DNA of 40,523 nucleotides. It comes from Paludibacteraceae bacterium (GTDB lineage Bacteria > Bacteroidota > Bacteroidia > Bacteroidales > Paludibacteraceae). The notes under the pieces are model-generated. The model ran no database searches and was not told where the DNA came from. It saw only the letters and a list, made by a program, of their open reading frames with translations. The stretch covers positions 1-40,523 of the forward strand of contig JAGCLD010000024.1 in NCBI GenBank assembly GCA_017647145.1, in the 5' to 3' direction. Positions 25,452-34,266 of this stretch are shown piece by piece (the stretch's first letter is position 1; each line of letters starts with the position of its first letter). Position numbers and translations under genes: made by a program.

Positions 25452-25486
25452 TGGCGAATTTATTCACTTGGTGAATATTTTCGCCA
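25452..25486 (+). terminator. ssb terminator overlapping the rluD 3' end
   Basis: Arms TGGCGAATTTATTCAC (25452-25467) and GTGAATATTTTCGCCA (25471-25486) match at 14 of 16 positions around a TTG loop, followed on the plus strand by TTTTTCT. The right arm and loop lie inside the last codons of rluD, and the left arm spans its stop. Confidence 0.75.
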
Positions 25487-26521
25487 TTTTTCTAAGAGGG
25501 CTTTCATATCGTCTGGTAGTTCGCTGTCAAACTGCATGAATTTCCCAGTTCTTGGATGGGTAAATCCTAAAGTTTTGGCATGAAGAGCTTGGCGTGGACA
25601 CACTTCAAAGCAGTTTTTGATGAATTGACGGTATTTGGTAGTGGTCAGCCCTTTGAGTGCTTCATTCCCTCCATAGCGATCATCGTTGAATAACGTGTGT
25701 CCAATATGTTTCATGTGAACACGTATTTGGTGTGTTCTTCCGGTTTCAAGTTTGCATTCTACCAATGTGCAGAATGGGAATCGTTCTAACACGCGATAGT
25801 GTGTGATGGCATGTTTGGCAAGCGGATTTTCATCTTCTGCAAAAACGCGAAACAACATTCTGTCTCTAGGATCGCGAGCAAGTGCACCATTGATGGTTCC
25901 GCTATCTTCTTTTATCACTCCCCACACTAAAGCATTGTATGTTCTCTCTGTGGTTTTCTCAAAAAACTGTTGACACAAATGAGCTTTCGCTTCTGGTGTT
26001 TTTGCTACTAATAATAAGCCGGAAGTATCTTTATCTATACGGTGGACAAGTCCCACTTGGCTACTATTGGCATCAAAGTCGGGGTTGTCTTGAAAATGCC
26101 ATGCTAAGGCGTTGAGTAATGTGCCATTGAAATTGCCAAATCCCGGGTGCACTACTAAGTTAGGTTGTTTATTTACTAAAACCAAATCTTCATCCTCATA
26201 GACAATGTTAAGCGGAATGTTTTGAGGAATAATTGTGTAGTCGTTTGCGGGATGAGGGAGGATAAAAGATATTTCATCGCCAGGCTTGACTCTGTAGCTT
26301 GACTTAACTGATTTTCCATTCACGAGTATGTTTCCTGCATCTGCAGCATCTTGTATACGATTGCGAGATGCACCTCCCATGCAATTGAACAGGTATTTAT
26401 CAATGCGGAGTAAACTCTGTCCTTTGTCAACAATGCAATGGAAGCGCTCGTGTGTCTGAGGAGCTAATAGGTTTAACTCATCATCCTCAATATCTTCGTG
26501 TTCGATGAAAGGTTCTGTCAT
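25460..26521 (-). CDS. rluD: RluD-type pseudouridine synthase
   Basis: A 353-residue RluA-family enzyme that isomerises uridines of rRNA (in E. coli RluD, helix 69 of 23S). An S4 domain occupies about residues 36-90 (RIDKYLFNCMGGASRNRIQD). The catalytic domain has GLVHRIDKDTSGLL with catalytic D163 and ETGRTHQIRVHM. The acidic N-terminal 25 residues are an extension. The start ATG shares one base with the stop of the PASTA gene upstream (TAATG), so the two are coupled. Exact target among RluA/C/D types is uncertain. Confidence 0.9.
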   Translation of the reverse strand: MTEPFIEHEDIEDDELNLLAPQTHERFHCIVDKGQSLLRIDKYLFNCMGGASRNRIQDAADAGNILVNGKSVKSSYRVKPGDEISFILPHPANDYTIIPQNIPLNIVYEDEDLVLVNKQPNLVVHPGFGNFNGTLLNALAWHFQDNPDFDANSSQVGLVHRIDKDTSGLLLVAKTPEAKAHLCQQFFEKTTERTYNALVWGVIKEDSGTINGALARDPRDRMLFRVFAEDENPLAKHAITHYRVLERFPFCTLVECKLETGRTHQIRVHMKHIGHTLFNDDRYGGNEALKGLTTTKYRQFIKNCFEVCPRQALHAKTLGFTHPRTGKFMQFDSELPDDMKALLEKWRKYSPSE

Positions 26522-27333
26522 TAGAAAAAGTCTTCTTCTTCTTGTTTACTATCAGCTGTCTTGTTTTTATCTTTTGACATCCATAGGTCTATTCTGCTTC
26601 CGGAAGCGATTTGTTGTCCGGCTTCAGGTGATTGCTGATATACATAATATGTGTCTTCGTCGCCATTGGGAATGACGTCATAGTTGATAGCGCCTACAAC
26701 AAGTCCAATCTCCAAGAGTTCGTTTCGTATGTCTGTTAGATTTTTGCGTGTCAGTAGTGGTACATATATCATTTCTTGTCCTATACCTTCTCCAATTACC
26801 AAGTCAATAGCTGTTTCTTCTGGTAATTGTGTACCGATGGCCAATGATTCCCCATTCAGTCTCACGTCAAGTACAAGGTCCTTAAATTCGGAAGGTTCAT
26901 AAATGATTTGATTAATCTGTAAATGTGCAATCTTTAACATTGCCTCTGCTTGTCTGTATGAAAGGTCTATGATGTTGGGCAATAGAGATTTTTGTTCAGC
27001 CTTTTTATTGATAATGATATATACCGGTCGTCCTTTTTTGAGGAATGAGCCTGGTTCTGGTGTTTGCTCAGTAATGATGCCTTGTGGTTGTTTTCGGATG
27101 TATGTTGAATCGATTATTTGATAAGTAAGGCCCTGTGAAGCCAACAAAATCTCGGCTTCTTCTGTGTACTTTCCTCTTAGATCGGGTACTTTTTCTGCTT
27201 CTCCATGGTGAGTGTATATGTCTAATCCTTTTAAGGTTATAAATATAATGATAAATAGAATGATGGCTGCCAATAGGAAATGGCGTACAATGAGTGCAGC
27301 CCAACTGTTTTTCCAGAATTGTTTGAAGTCCAT
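26521..27333 (-). CDS. Membrane-anchored PASTA-domain protein
   Basis: A 270-residue protein: cytoplasmic stub, one membrane helix (about 15-38, LLAAIILFIIIFITL), then three PASTA repeats (about 42-112, 113-185 and 186-256) containing VPDLRGKYTEEAEILL, LPNIIDLSYRQAEAMLK and VPLLTRKNLTDIRNEL. PASTA domains bind peptidoglycan or beta-lactam-like ligands. No kinase or transpeptidase domain is attached. It is coupled to rluD by a one-base overlap, a pairing recurrent in Bacteroidetes. Confidence 0.92.
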   Translation of the reverse strand: MDFKQFWKNSWAALIVRHFLLAAIILFIIIFITLKGLDIYTHHGEAEKVPDLRGKYTEEAEILLASQGLTYQIIDSTYIRKQPQGIITEQTPEPGSFLKKGRPVYIIINKKAEQKSLLPNIIDLSYRQAEAMLKIAHLQINQIIYEPSEFKDLVLDVRLNGESLAIGTQLPEETAIDLVIGEGIGQEMIYVPLLTRKNLTDIRNELLEIGLVVGAINYDVIPNGDEDTYYVYQQSPEAGQQIASGSRIDLWMSKDKNKTADSKQEEEDFF

Positions 27334-27460
27334 ATTGATTTGTGATTATATGACAATTTGCGCAAATGTACACATTAAAAGGTGAATGAGCAACTAAGAA
27401 AATAAAAAAAGCAACAATCCAATGGATTCTTGCTCTCTTTATATCAGTTGCAGAGGACGC

Positions 27461-27619
27461 TTATTTTTTGTGTCGTCCTTCGTCAGCAACGGTCAATTTA
27501 GCACGACCTTTTGCACGACGTGCTGCCAAGACGCGGCGACCATTAGCAGTTGCCATTCTTTCACGAAAACCGTGTTTGTTACGTCTTTTTCTTTGAGAGG
27601 GTTGAAACGTCCTTTTCAT
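27461..27619 (-). CDS. rpmH: 50S ribosomal protein L34
   Basis: A 52-residue basic protein read from ATG at 27617-27619 to TAA at 27461-27463. It begins [18 protein letters not shown], then [20 protein letters not shown], the classical L34 signature, with a short [10 protein letters not shown] tail. It has its own exact promoter (27665-27694). L34 is a component of the large ribosomal subunit near the exit tunnel. The position next to the PASTA-rluD operon rather than dnaA is normal for Bacteroidales. Confidence 0.97.
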   Translation of the reverse strand: MKRTFQPSQRKRRNKHGFRERMATANGRRVLAARRAKGRAKLTVADEGRHKK

Positions 27620-27664
27620 CGCTATTTATTTTTCTATTGTTTTTACTCCGTTATTTTGGGACTG

Positions 27665-27694
27665 CAAAGATACGTCTTTTTTTTTAAATAGCAA
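27665..27694 (-). promoter_or_regulatory. rpmH promoter
   Basis: On the minus strand TTG (27692-27694), 19 bases, then TATCTTTG (27665-27672), 45 bases before the rpmH ATG. Confidence 0.82.
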
Positions 27695-27730
27695 ATAATT
27701 AATGATTTTCCATTAAAATAGTTGCATTTT

Positions 27731-28891
27731 TTATTGGTCCCAACCAATTCCTTTGTATTTTTCGAGGTCCCATTCTTCATCTTCTTCGTTCATGTAGATG
27801 GTGTCAAATGTTTCCTCTTCAATGTCTTCGTCTTCTTCGTATTCTATCTGTTTTACTTCGATAGGTTTGTGAGAAATTTCAATTTCTTTCTTGTATCCAT
27901 CTTTGTGTAATTCGCTCCATATTAGGTCTTTAAGCTGATTTATGCCTAAGCCGGATATGGAGGATATAAACACGGAAGGTATATCTTTGGGGAGCAGTTG
28001 TTTCATTTCGTCGATCAACTCTTGGTCCAGCATGTCACACTTAGTGATGGCGAGTATGCGTTGTTTTTCTGCGAGTTCTGGATTATACTGCGTGATTTCA
28101 TTGAGCAATATGTCATATTCTCTTTGAATGTCTTCTGTGTCAGCTGGAATAAGGAATAATAAGATTGCATTTCTTTCAATGTGACGCAAGAAGCGCAGTC
28201 CTAAGCCTTTTCCTTCGCTTGCACCTTCTATGATTCCTGGAATATCAGCCATGCAGAAGGATTGACTATCTCTGTAGCTGACAATTCCGAGATTTGGAAC
28301 AAGGGTGGTAAATGGATAATCTGCAATTTCGGGTTTTGCTGCCGATACAACTGATAGTAGGGTTGATTTCCCGGCATTTGGGAATCCTACTAGGCCGACG
28401 TCGGCAAGTACTTTCAGTTGCATGATGATGTTGCGTTCCACTCTTGGTTCTCCGGGTTGTGAGAATCGGGGTGTTTGATTAGTGGCGGTGCGGAAATGCC
28501 AATTGCCCAATCCACCTCGTCCACCTTTGAGTAGTACTACTTCCTGTTTGTCGTCTTTGATGTCGCATAGAAATTCTCCATTATCTGCGTCATATACAAC
28601 AGTTCCGCATGGCACATCTATGATTTTATCCTCGCCATCTTTGCCAAAACTTCTTGAGCCGCTTCCGTCTCCTCCGTCTCCTGCAAATACGTGCTTTGCA
28701 TATTTGAGGTGTAGAAGGGTCCAATAGTTTTTGTTTCCTCTGAGAATAATATGTCCTCCTCTACCTCCATCTCCGCCATCTGGTCCACCTTTGGGGATGA
28801 ATTTTTCACGATGAAAGTGTGTTGAACCCTTTCCTCCTTTTCCAGATCGGCAGTAAATTTTTACGTAGTCAATAAAGTTTGAATTGGCCAT
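27731..28891 (-). CDS. obgE: Obg family GTPase
   Basis: A 386-residue ribosome-assembly and stress GTPase. The glycine-rich OBG fold covers residues 1-158 ([34 protein letters not shown]). G1 is GFPNAGKS (169-176), then [16 protein letters not shown] (G3) and TKCDML (G4). The C-terminal tail is long and acidic ([12 protein letters not shown]), longer than in E. coli but usual in Bacteroidetes. Third gene of hpt-adk-obgE, 13 bases after adk. Confidence 0.97.
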   Translation of the reverse strand: MANSNFIDYVKIYCRSGKGGKGSTHFHREKFIPKGGPDGGDGGRGGHIILRGNKNYWTLLHLKYAKHVFAGDGGDGSGSRSFGKDGEDKIIDVPCGTVVYDADNGEFLCDIKDDKQEVVLLKGGRGGLGNWHFRTATNQTPRFSQPGEPRVERNIIMQLKVLADVGLVGFPNAGKSTLLSVVSAAKPEIADYPFTTLVPNLGIVSYRDSQSFCMADIPGIIEGASEGKGLGLRFLRHIERNAILLFLIPADTEDIQREYDILLNEITQYNPELAEKQRILAITKCDMLDQELIDEMKQLLPKDIPSVFISSISGLGINQLKDLIWSELHKDGYKKEIEISHKPIEVKQIEYEEDEDIEEETFDTIYMNEEDEEWDLEKYKGIGWDQ

Positions 28892-28904
28892 GTCGGTTGT
28901 GTTC

Positions 28905-29477
28905 TTAAATGATGTGTTGAATGGCTTTTTCTATCCTTTCAAAAATTTGCTCTACAGTGCCCATGCCATCGATGTGTGCATGTTGTTGTTTTGCTTTGTA
29001 GTGTTCGTTGACAGGTTTTGTCTTGCTTTCGTATACTTCAAGGCGTTTTTGTATTGTTTCTAAGTTGTCATCGCTTCGTCCTGAAGTTTCTCCTCTTTTG
29101 AGCAGACGATTAATAAGTTCTTGTTTTTCTACTTCGAGATTGACCAATATTGCATTGGCATTTTCTCTTGTTTCTAACATTGTATCAAGTGCTTCTGCTT
29201 GTTGTACGGTTCTTGGAAATCCATCAAGGATAAATCCTTTGCTTTCGCTGTAAGTGTCCATGGTTTTGCTGAGGATGTCAATCATCAATTGATCCGGTAT
29301 CAAATTACCTTTGGATATGTATTGATCAATTTCTTTTCCTAAGTTAGAACCTGAAGCAATTTCTTTTCGCAGTAAATCTCCGGTAGATAAATGCGTGAGT
29401 TGATACTTGTTCACCAATAAGTCACTTTGTGTTCCTTTTCCGGAACCAGGCGCTCCGAATAAAATTAAATATAACAT
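28905..29477 (-). CDS. adk: Adenylate kinase
   Basis: A 190-residue enzyme interconverting ATP + AMP and 2 ADP. P-loop [11 protein letters not shown] (7-17), AMP site [26 protein letters not shown] and lid GRSDDN. It is the short-lid, zinc-free form. I prefer the ATG at 29477 (MLYLILFG) to that two codons upstream, because relatives begin ML[N/Y]; both are possible. It lies between hpt and obgE. Confidence 0.95.
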   Translation of the reverse strand: MLYLILFGAPGSGKGTQSDLLVNKYQLTHLSTGDLLRKEIASGSNLGKEIDQYISKGNLIPDQLMIDILSKTMDTYSESKGFILDGFPRTVQQAEALDTMLETRENANAILVNLEVEKQELINRLLKRGETSGRSDDNLETIQKRLEVYESKTKPVNEHYKAKQQHAHIDGMGTVEQIFERIEKAIQHII

Positions 29478-29504
29478 AACCAATACCTATATAGTTGTTA
29501 ATTT

Positions 29505-30047
29505 TTAGTCGTTAATTACAGTGTATATTTCCTTTAAATTTCTGCCATATCCGTCGTAGTCAAGGCCATATCCTACGATAAAGTCGTTGGGTATTTTGAT
29601 GGCAACATAGTCAACATTGATGTCACACTGCAGGGCATCGGGCTTTTGTAAAAAAGTACATACATGTATGCTTTCTGCACCTTTCTCCTTTAGTGAAGAG
29701 ATGATGTTTTGCATGGTGAATCCGGTGTCGATAATGTCTTCTACCACCACAACATTTCTTCCTTTAACACATTCGTTAATTCCAATCATCTCTTTGATTT
29801 TGCCCGTAGAGGATGTTCCTTGGTAGGAAGCGAGTTTTACAAAACTTATTTCACATGGAAAATTTATTTGCTTCATTAAGTCAGCTGCATACATGAATGC
29901 ACCGTTAAGAACGCAAAGAAACAATGGATTCTGACCTGATAAATCTTTGTTGATTTGTGTGGCAACGTTGTTTACTGCTTTTGCAATCTCAACTTCTGTA
30001 ATGGATAAGCGAAATTGCTTGTCTTTCACTGTGATTGTTGTATTCAT
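29505..30047 (-). CDS. hpt: Hypoxanthine phosphoribosyltransferase
   Basis: A 180-residue purine-salvage enzyme making IMP (or GMP) from the base and PRPP. The PRPP loop is NVVVVEDIIDTGFTM, with FLCVLNGAFMYAADL and IKIPNDFIVGYGLDYDGYGR downstream. The frame is open further upstream, but the start at 30047 is set by AGAGGAGGGAAG directly before ATG, a strong Shine-Dalgarno rare in this phylum, and by family length. First gene of hpt-adk-obgE. The nearest promoter-like box (TAACTTCG, 30081-30088 reversed) is imperfect. Confidence 0.94.
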   Translation of the reverse strand: MNTTITVKDKQFRLSITEVEIAKAVNNVATQINKDLSGQNPLFLCVLNGAFMYAADLMKQINFPCEISFVKLASYQGTSSTGKIKEMIGINECVKGRNVVVVEDIIDTGFTMQNIISSLKEKGAESIHVCTFLQKPDALQCDINVDYVAIKIPNDFIVGYGLDYDGYGRNLKEIYTVIND

Positions 30048-30215
30048 CTTCCCTCCTCTGAAATTAGCAAAAAATCTCGGCGAAGTTACGAATAAAAAGT
30101 GGAACATCTTGCTTTTGAGGTGTGTTTTTTTATTTTATCTCGTTTTTTGGTGTTATTTATATTTATTCTCTACGCTTTGGCTGGTAAGAATCACACTTTG
30201 ATTGTATCTGAATAA

Positions 30216-30248
30216 CCTACTAATAACCTACTAATAGCCTACTAAGGA
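30216..30248. repeat. Three 11-bp units CCTACTAATAR
   Basis: CCTACTAATAA (30216-30226), CCTACTAATAG (30227-30237) and CCTACTAAGGA (30238-30248) in tandem. The third copy is degenerate at its end. Confidence 0.85.
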
Positions 30249-30417
30249 TAGGATTTTCATTGTACGCGTTGTGCTGTGGGCAGAGCCCTATATGATGCTG
30301 CAATAGAGTGGGAATTAGTCAGCAGGATGTTTGGGTGTTTGCTGTGGATGAGTAGGCAATGAAATTATTTTATCAGATAGCATTGATTAAAAATGTAGAA
30401 AATCAGCAAAACTGTAT

Positions 30418-30448
30418 TTGCTTATTCACTCAACAGATACTATCTTTG
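30418..30448 (+). promoter_or_regulatory. Promoter of the polysaccharide operon
   Basis: TTG (30418-30420), 20 bases, then TATCTTTG (30441-30448), 27 bases before the ATG at 30476. Confidence 0.8.
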
Positions 30449-30475
30449 TAAAAGATAACCATAAAGATTATTACC

Positions 30476-30853
30476 ATGGGACTTTTGAATGGATTGTTAG
30501 GTAATGCGAGTGAAATAAATGCTCAAGCATTGGGGGAGGAATTTAATCCTTTATTGTGTGATGGCGAGCAGATAGAAGTAGCTTATAGTCTGATTCGTGA
30601 CAAGTTGATCTTCACTAACAAGCGACTTATAGCAGTGGATGTGCAAGGAGTTACGGGACATAAACGCTGTTATAGTTCTTTCCCTTATCGTTCTATTGTT
30701 CGTTTTTCTGTGGAAACATCCGGTACATTTGACCTTGATGGTGAATTGAAAATATGGGTATCAGGTAATGTTAATCCTTTTGTCTTTGAATTCAGCCGTA
30801 AGGTAGATGTTAAGTCTTTACAAAGAACATTGGCCGGTCATGTATTAATGTAA
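30476..30853 (+). CDS. Bacterial PH-domain protein
   Basis: A 125-residue soluble protein that is one bacterial pleckstrin-homology-like domain (PF08000 type): CDGEQIEVAYSLIRDKLIFT, NKRLIAVDVQGVTGHKRCYS, FPYRSIVRFSVETSG. Function of the family is not established; some act in envelope stress. It heads the polysaccharide operon, with TAATG overlap to the next gene, but its presence there may be coincidental. Confidence 0.85.
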   Translation: MGLLNGLLGNASEINAQALGEEFNPLLCDGEQIEVAYSLIRDKLIFTNKRLIAVDVQGVTGHKRCYSSFPYRSIVRFSVETSGTFDLDGELKIWVSGNVNPFVFEFSRKVDVKSLQRTLAGHVLM

Positions 30854-33186
30854 TGTCACTCAAATTACCCGATATAGAACGTTGTTTTGGCTGTGGTGCA
30901 TGTGTTGATGCGTGTGCTCATTCGGCTATATCATTAACGGAGGATGTGAATGGCTTTTATTGTCCTTCGGTGAATGCGCAGTTGTGTGTTGATTGTGGGT
31001 TATGTGAGCGTGCATGTCCATCTCTGCATTCTGCTAGCATAGATAGAAATGATTTTTTGTCTGCTGATGTATATGCGGCATGGGGTGAAGATGAGGCTTT
31101 GATTGCTCCTAGTGCCTCGGGGGGAGTATTTGCTCAAGTGGCTTATGAATTTCTCCAGCAACCCAACCGCATTGTTTTTGGAGCAAGCCTGGATGAACAT
31201 TCTCGCGTCAGTCATGTGGGTGTTGAGGATGTGTCTGATTTGGTTAGACTGCAAAATTCAAAGTATCAACAAAGTGATGCTACGGGTGTATATCGTGAAG
31301 TGAGGCGTGCATTATCTTTGAAAAAGGAGGTTTTATTTAGTGGTACTCCTTGTCAGGTGGCAGGTTTATATCGTTTTTTAGGAGGTGTGAAGCCGGGACT
31401 TTATACCATGGAAGTTGTTTGTCATGGAGTTCCGTCTAACTATTTAGCACAATTGTCTCTTCGTCTTCATAATGCGCGTAGAATAGTGTCTTATCGTACT
31501 AAGTCGTTGGGCTGGGCGCGTGGTAATCGTACAACATATGGACTTAAAAATGGGGATGTCTTAGAGATAGAGCGTTATCGCAAAGACTTTCATTTTCGTT
31601 CTTATCTTTCATTCTTGTGGTTGCGCAGAAGTTGTCGCAGTTGCCCGTTTGCTCAAGTGAATAGGGTGGCTGATATCAGTATGGGTGATTTTTGGGGATG
31701 TGATCTCAGAAAGTATAATAACCCGATGGGTGTTTCCGTACTTCTTGTGAATAATGAGCGTGGTAAGTTCCTTGTGGAAGCTACCAAGCATTTGTATAAA
31801 AAACGTACCACTTGGCGTGAAGTATTAGCTCATAATCAAAATATCTATATGCCTACTCGTCAGGGTTCTATGTTGGCAAATCAAGTAGGCCGTATTAAGT
31901 CACTTCCACTCGGTGTGCAAAAAGCAATCTTTCAGCAGGGTTTTACCAATAAGTGGCTTTTTGGAGCCGGTCAGGTTGTGGGTGTTGTGTGTGATAAGTT
32001 CTTTGGTGTCGGCTTACGCACCAAGATGCGGAGGGAACGTCAGCGCATTCAGTCTTCCAGTGATGCACACCGACAGAAGGTAGGTATTCTAACCACATAC
32101 TTTGCTGCCAATTTTGGAGCCATGTTACAACCCTATGCATTGAAGCGTGTTTTAGAATTGGCAGGTTATGATGTAGATTTCATTCGATACAAGCAAAAAG
32201 CCGTTTATGAAAGTCATCGTGCTTGGTCTATGTCTCGATTGTTTGGTAGTGGATGGCGCAACATGATTGGTAATGTGTTAGCTCTGCCATTTTCCTTAAT
32301 CCAAGACCATAAAATGCAACGCTTCAAACGCCAGTATTTGGAAGTGGATGATGCTTTTGAAACGTCTATTTCAGTTGACAAAGATTTCTATCTCTTTGGT
32401 AGTGATCAAATTTGGAACCCTCGTAATACGGGTGGTTTTGATTCGGTGTATTTTGGTGACTTTACAGTGAAAGCAGGCGCTAAAAAGATTGCTTATGCAG
32501 CAAGTGGAGAACGGATAGATGATACAGAAGAAAATCGGGCTTATTTACGTGCGAAATTAGCCAATTTTGATGCTATTGCTGTGCGTGAGGGTTCTTTGCG
32601 AACCAAGTTAGAGATGATGACCGGAGTGCGTGGAATAGACGTAGTGTTAGACCCTACTTTATTAGCACCTCGCAGTATCTTAGATGAGTTGCCCGGTCGT
32701 TCGGTAATGGGTAATGAACGATATGTCTTTTTCTACCAGTTGCGTCAATCTGTGGCCTTTTTACAAAAGATTCATCGTTACGCTCGTTCTCGTGGATGTA
32801 AATTGTTGGTTGTTTCTGCCAGTCCGAAGAAAGAATGCATACTCTATTCTCTGCGCCATGCAGATGTGACATACCTTCCTACTGCCGGTATGGAGGATTT
32901 CTTGGGTGGTATAAGGCATGCAGAGTGTGTGTTCAGTCCTTCTTTCCACGGCAGTGTTTTTGCCATTATCTATAACAAGCCTTTGTTCTCAATCAGTTTA
33001 GGTGACGGACTTGATACACGTACTCATGACTTGTTGGAGGAACTCGGGATGGAAGGACGCATTGTATCCTTAGACACAGATTTAGACACAGTTTCAGATG
33101 TGTCTTATGCAGAAGTGAATAAGAAGGTAGAGGCGCTACGTCAGCATAGTATGGAATTTCTCACTCAAAATATGATTGGAAAATGA
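30853..33186 (+). CDS. Ferredoxin-FrhB-polysaccharide pyruvyl transferase fusion
   Basis: A 777-residue three-part fusion. Residues 8-58 hold two 4Fe-4S clusters (C11, C14, C17, C21 and C45, C48, C51, C55). Residues about 70-400 are an F420-dehydrogenase-beta-like (FrhB) region (SASGGVFAQVAYEFL, FSGTPCQVAGLYRFLGG, SCRSCPFAQVNRVADISMGD). From about residue 410 (KVGILTTYFAANFGAMLQ) a polysaccharide pyruvyl transferase domain follows, with YLFGSDQIWNPRNTG and FSPSFHGSVFAIIY. Separate FrhB-like and pyruvyl transferase genes are common side by side in capsule loci. The chemistry of the redox half in glycan synthesis is unproven. The stop overlaps the next start as ATGA. Confidence 0.93.
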   Translation: MSLKLPDIERCFGCGACVDACAHSAISLTEDVNGFYCPSVNAQLCVDCGLCERACPSLHSASIDRNDFLSADVYAAWGEDEALIAPSASGGVFAQVAYEFLQQPNRIVFGASLDEHSRVSHVGVEDVSDLVRLQNSKYQQSDATGVYREVRRALSLKKEVLFSGTPCQVAGLYRFLGGVKPGLYTMEVVCHGVPSNYLAQLSLRLHNARRIVSYRTKSLGWARGNRTTYGLKNGDVLEIERYRKDFHFRSYLSFLWLRRSCRSCPFAQVNRVADISMGDFWGCDLRKYNNPMGVSVLLVNNERGKFLVEATKHLYKKRTTWREVLAHNQNIYMPTRQGSMLANQVGRIKSLPLGVQKAIFQQGFTNKWLFGAGQVVGVVCDKFFGVGLRTKMRRERQRIQSSSDAHRQKVGILTTYFAANFGAMLQPYALKRVLELAGYDVDFIRYKQKAVYESHRAWSMSRLFGSGWRNMIGNVLALPFSLIQDHKMQRFKRQYLEVDDAFETSISVDKDFYLFGSDQIWNPRNTGGFDSVYFGDFTVKAGAKKIAYAASGERIDDTEENRAYLRAKLANFDAIAVREGSLRTKLEMMTGVRGIDVVLDPTLLAPRSILDELPGRSVMGNERYVFFYQLRQSVAFLQKIHRYARSRGCKLLVVSASPKKECILYSLRHADVTYLPTAGMEDFLGGIRHAECVFSPSFHGSVFAIIYNKPLFSISLGDGLDTRTHDLLEELGMEGRIVSLDTDLDTVSDVSYAEVNKKVEALRQHSMEFLTQNMIGK

Positions 33187-34253
33187 AACTATTGTCAATT
33201 ATTATTCCCACTTATAACATGGAGGCATTGTTGCCTCGTTGTCTTGATTCTTTGGTCAGTGCACAACATGCAGATGTATTGGATGTGTTGGTTGTAAACG
33301 ATGGAAGTAAAGATGCTTCTTCGGCTATCGGGCACGACTATGAAGAACGTTATCCGGGGATTGTCACCGTGATAGACAAGCCTAATGGCAATTATGGTTC
33401 TACAATCAATGCAGGTATGTTACATGCCAAAGGGAAGTATGTGAAAGTGTTAGATTCAGATGATTGGTTTGATACCTCTGCCTTAGACAAGATGTTGGAG
33501 GCTCTTGTTACACTACAGGCAGACATGATAGTGACGCATTTCTCCCAATTAGGTCCCGGTTCGGCTAAAGAAGTGGTGCGTTATAATACAATGGGTCGTG
33601 AACCATATGAATATGGCAGAGTGTATGACTTGGATGCAGTGCTGAAGGATGAATATATTCGCTTTTTTTTGATGCATGCTTTGGCTTATCGTACAGAACT
33701 CTTGCGTGAGATAGCTTATCAACAAACAGAGGGTATCTCTTACACAGATACAGAATGGGCAACGCTACCCGTTTTTCATGCCACAAGCATTTGTTTCTTG
33801 AATTTGAATGTTTATCAATACAATTTAGACCGTGGTGGACAGACTATGGCACCAGAGGTTTTAATGCGTTCCATTCCCCAGTTAGAGAAGGTGAATCGTC
33901 GTCTGGTTGCTTATTACCGCGAGCATAAAGATGGCTTATCTGCAATCCGTTCTTGTTTTATGAAACAATACTATGAAAATCGTATGCGCATACTATATAA
34001 ATTATACCTGTTAGACATGCCGCGCAAGGATTTTCGTGCAGAAGATTTACAACGTATGGATGATGAATTATGGCTAATTTGTAAGGAATTAGGTTTACTT
34101 CCTGTGTTGTATCCAGAAAATAAGTTACTTCGTTTTGACTACATAAAGTATTGGCACAAGTATCATCGTCGTTGGCCTCGTTGGTTTGAGTGCTTTAATC
34201 ATTGTGTGGATGTAGTTGTTAAATGGTTATATGTTCATATTTTTAGACGATAG
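33183..34253 (+). CDS. GT2 glycosyltransferase
   Basis: A 356-residue family 2 glycosyltransferase. LLSIIIPTYNMEALLPRCLD opens the GT-A fold, VVNDGSKD binds nucleotide, and DSDD (D91, D93, D94) is the metal-binding DxD. The C-terminal half is helical without membrane segments. It starts inside the stop of the pyruvyl transferase fusion (ATGA). It probably adds one sugar of a surface polysaccharide repeat; donor and acceptor cannot be read from sequence. Confidence 0.92.
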   Translation: MKLLSIIIPTYNMEALLPRCLDSLVSAQHADVLDVLVVNDGSKDASSAIGHDYEERYPGIVTVIDKPNGNYGSTINAGMLHAKGKYVKVLDSDDWFDTSALDKMLEALVTLQADMIVTHFSQLGPGSAKEVVRYNTMGREPYEYGRVYDLDAVLKDEYIRFFLMHALAYRTELLREIAYQQTEGISYTDTEWATLPVFHATSICFLNLNVYQYNLDRGGQTMAPEVLMRSIPQLEKVNRRLVAYYREHKDGLSAIRSCFMKQYYENRMRILYKLYLLDMPRKDFRAEDLQRMDDELWLICKELGLLPVLYPENKLLRFDYIKYWHKYHRRWPRWFECFNHCVDVVVKWLYVHIFRR

Positions 34254-34266
34254 AAAGGAGATTATT

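Larger units (their letters stand above)
30048..30475. other. Divergent intergenic region with repeats
   Basis: This gap separates hpt (minus) from the polysaccharide operon (plus). It contains the CCTACTAATAR array, a GGGCAGAGC motif (30278-30286) shared with 40142-40150, and the promoter of the PH-domain gene. No gene is supported. Confidence 0.5.

Noticed and set aside
27699-27716. obgE terminator TTAATG/CATTAA
   Set aside because: The 6-bp AT-only stem is too weak to call.
30048-30107. 20-residue longer start for hpt
   Set aside because: A strong Shine-Dalgarno lies just before the ATG at 30047, and family members start there.
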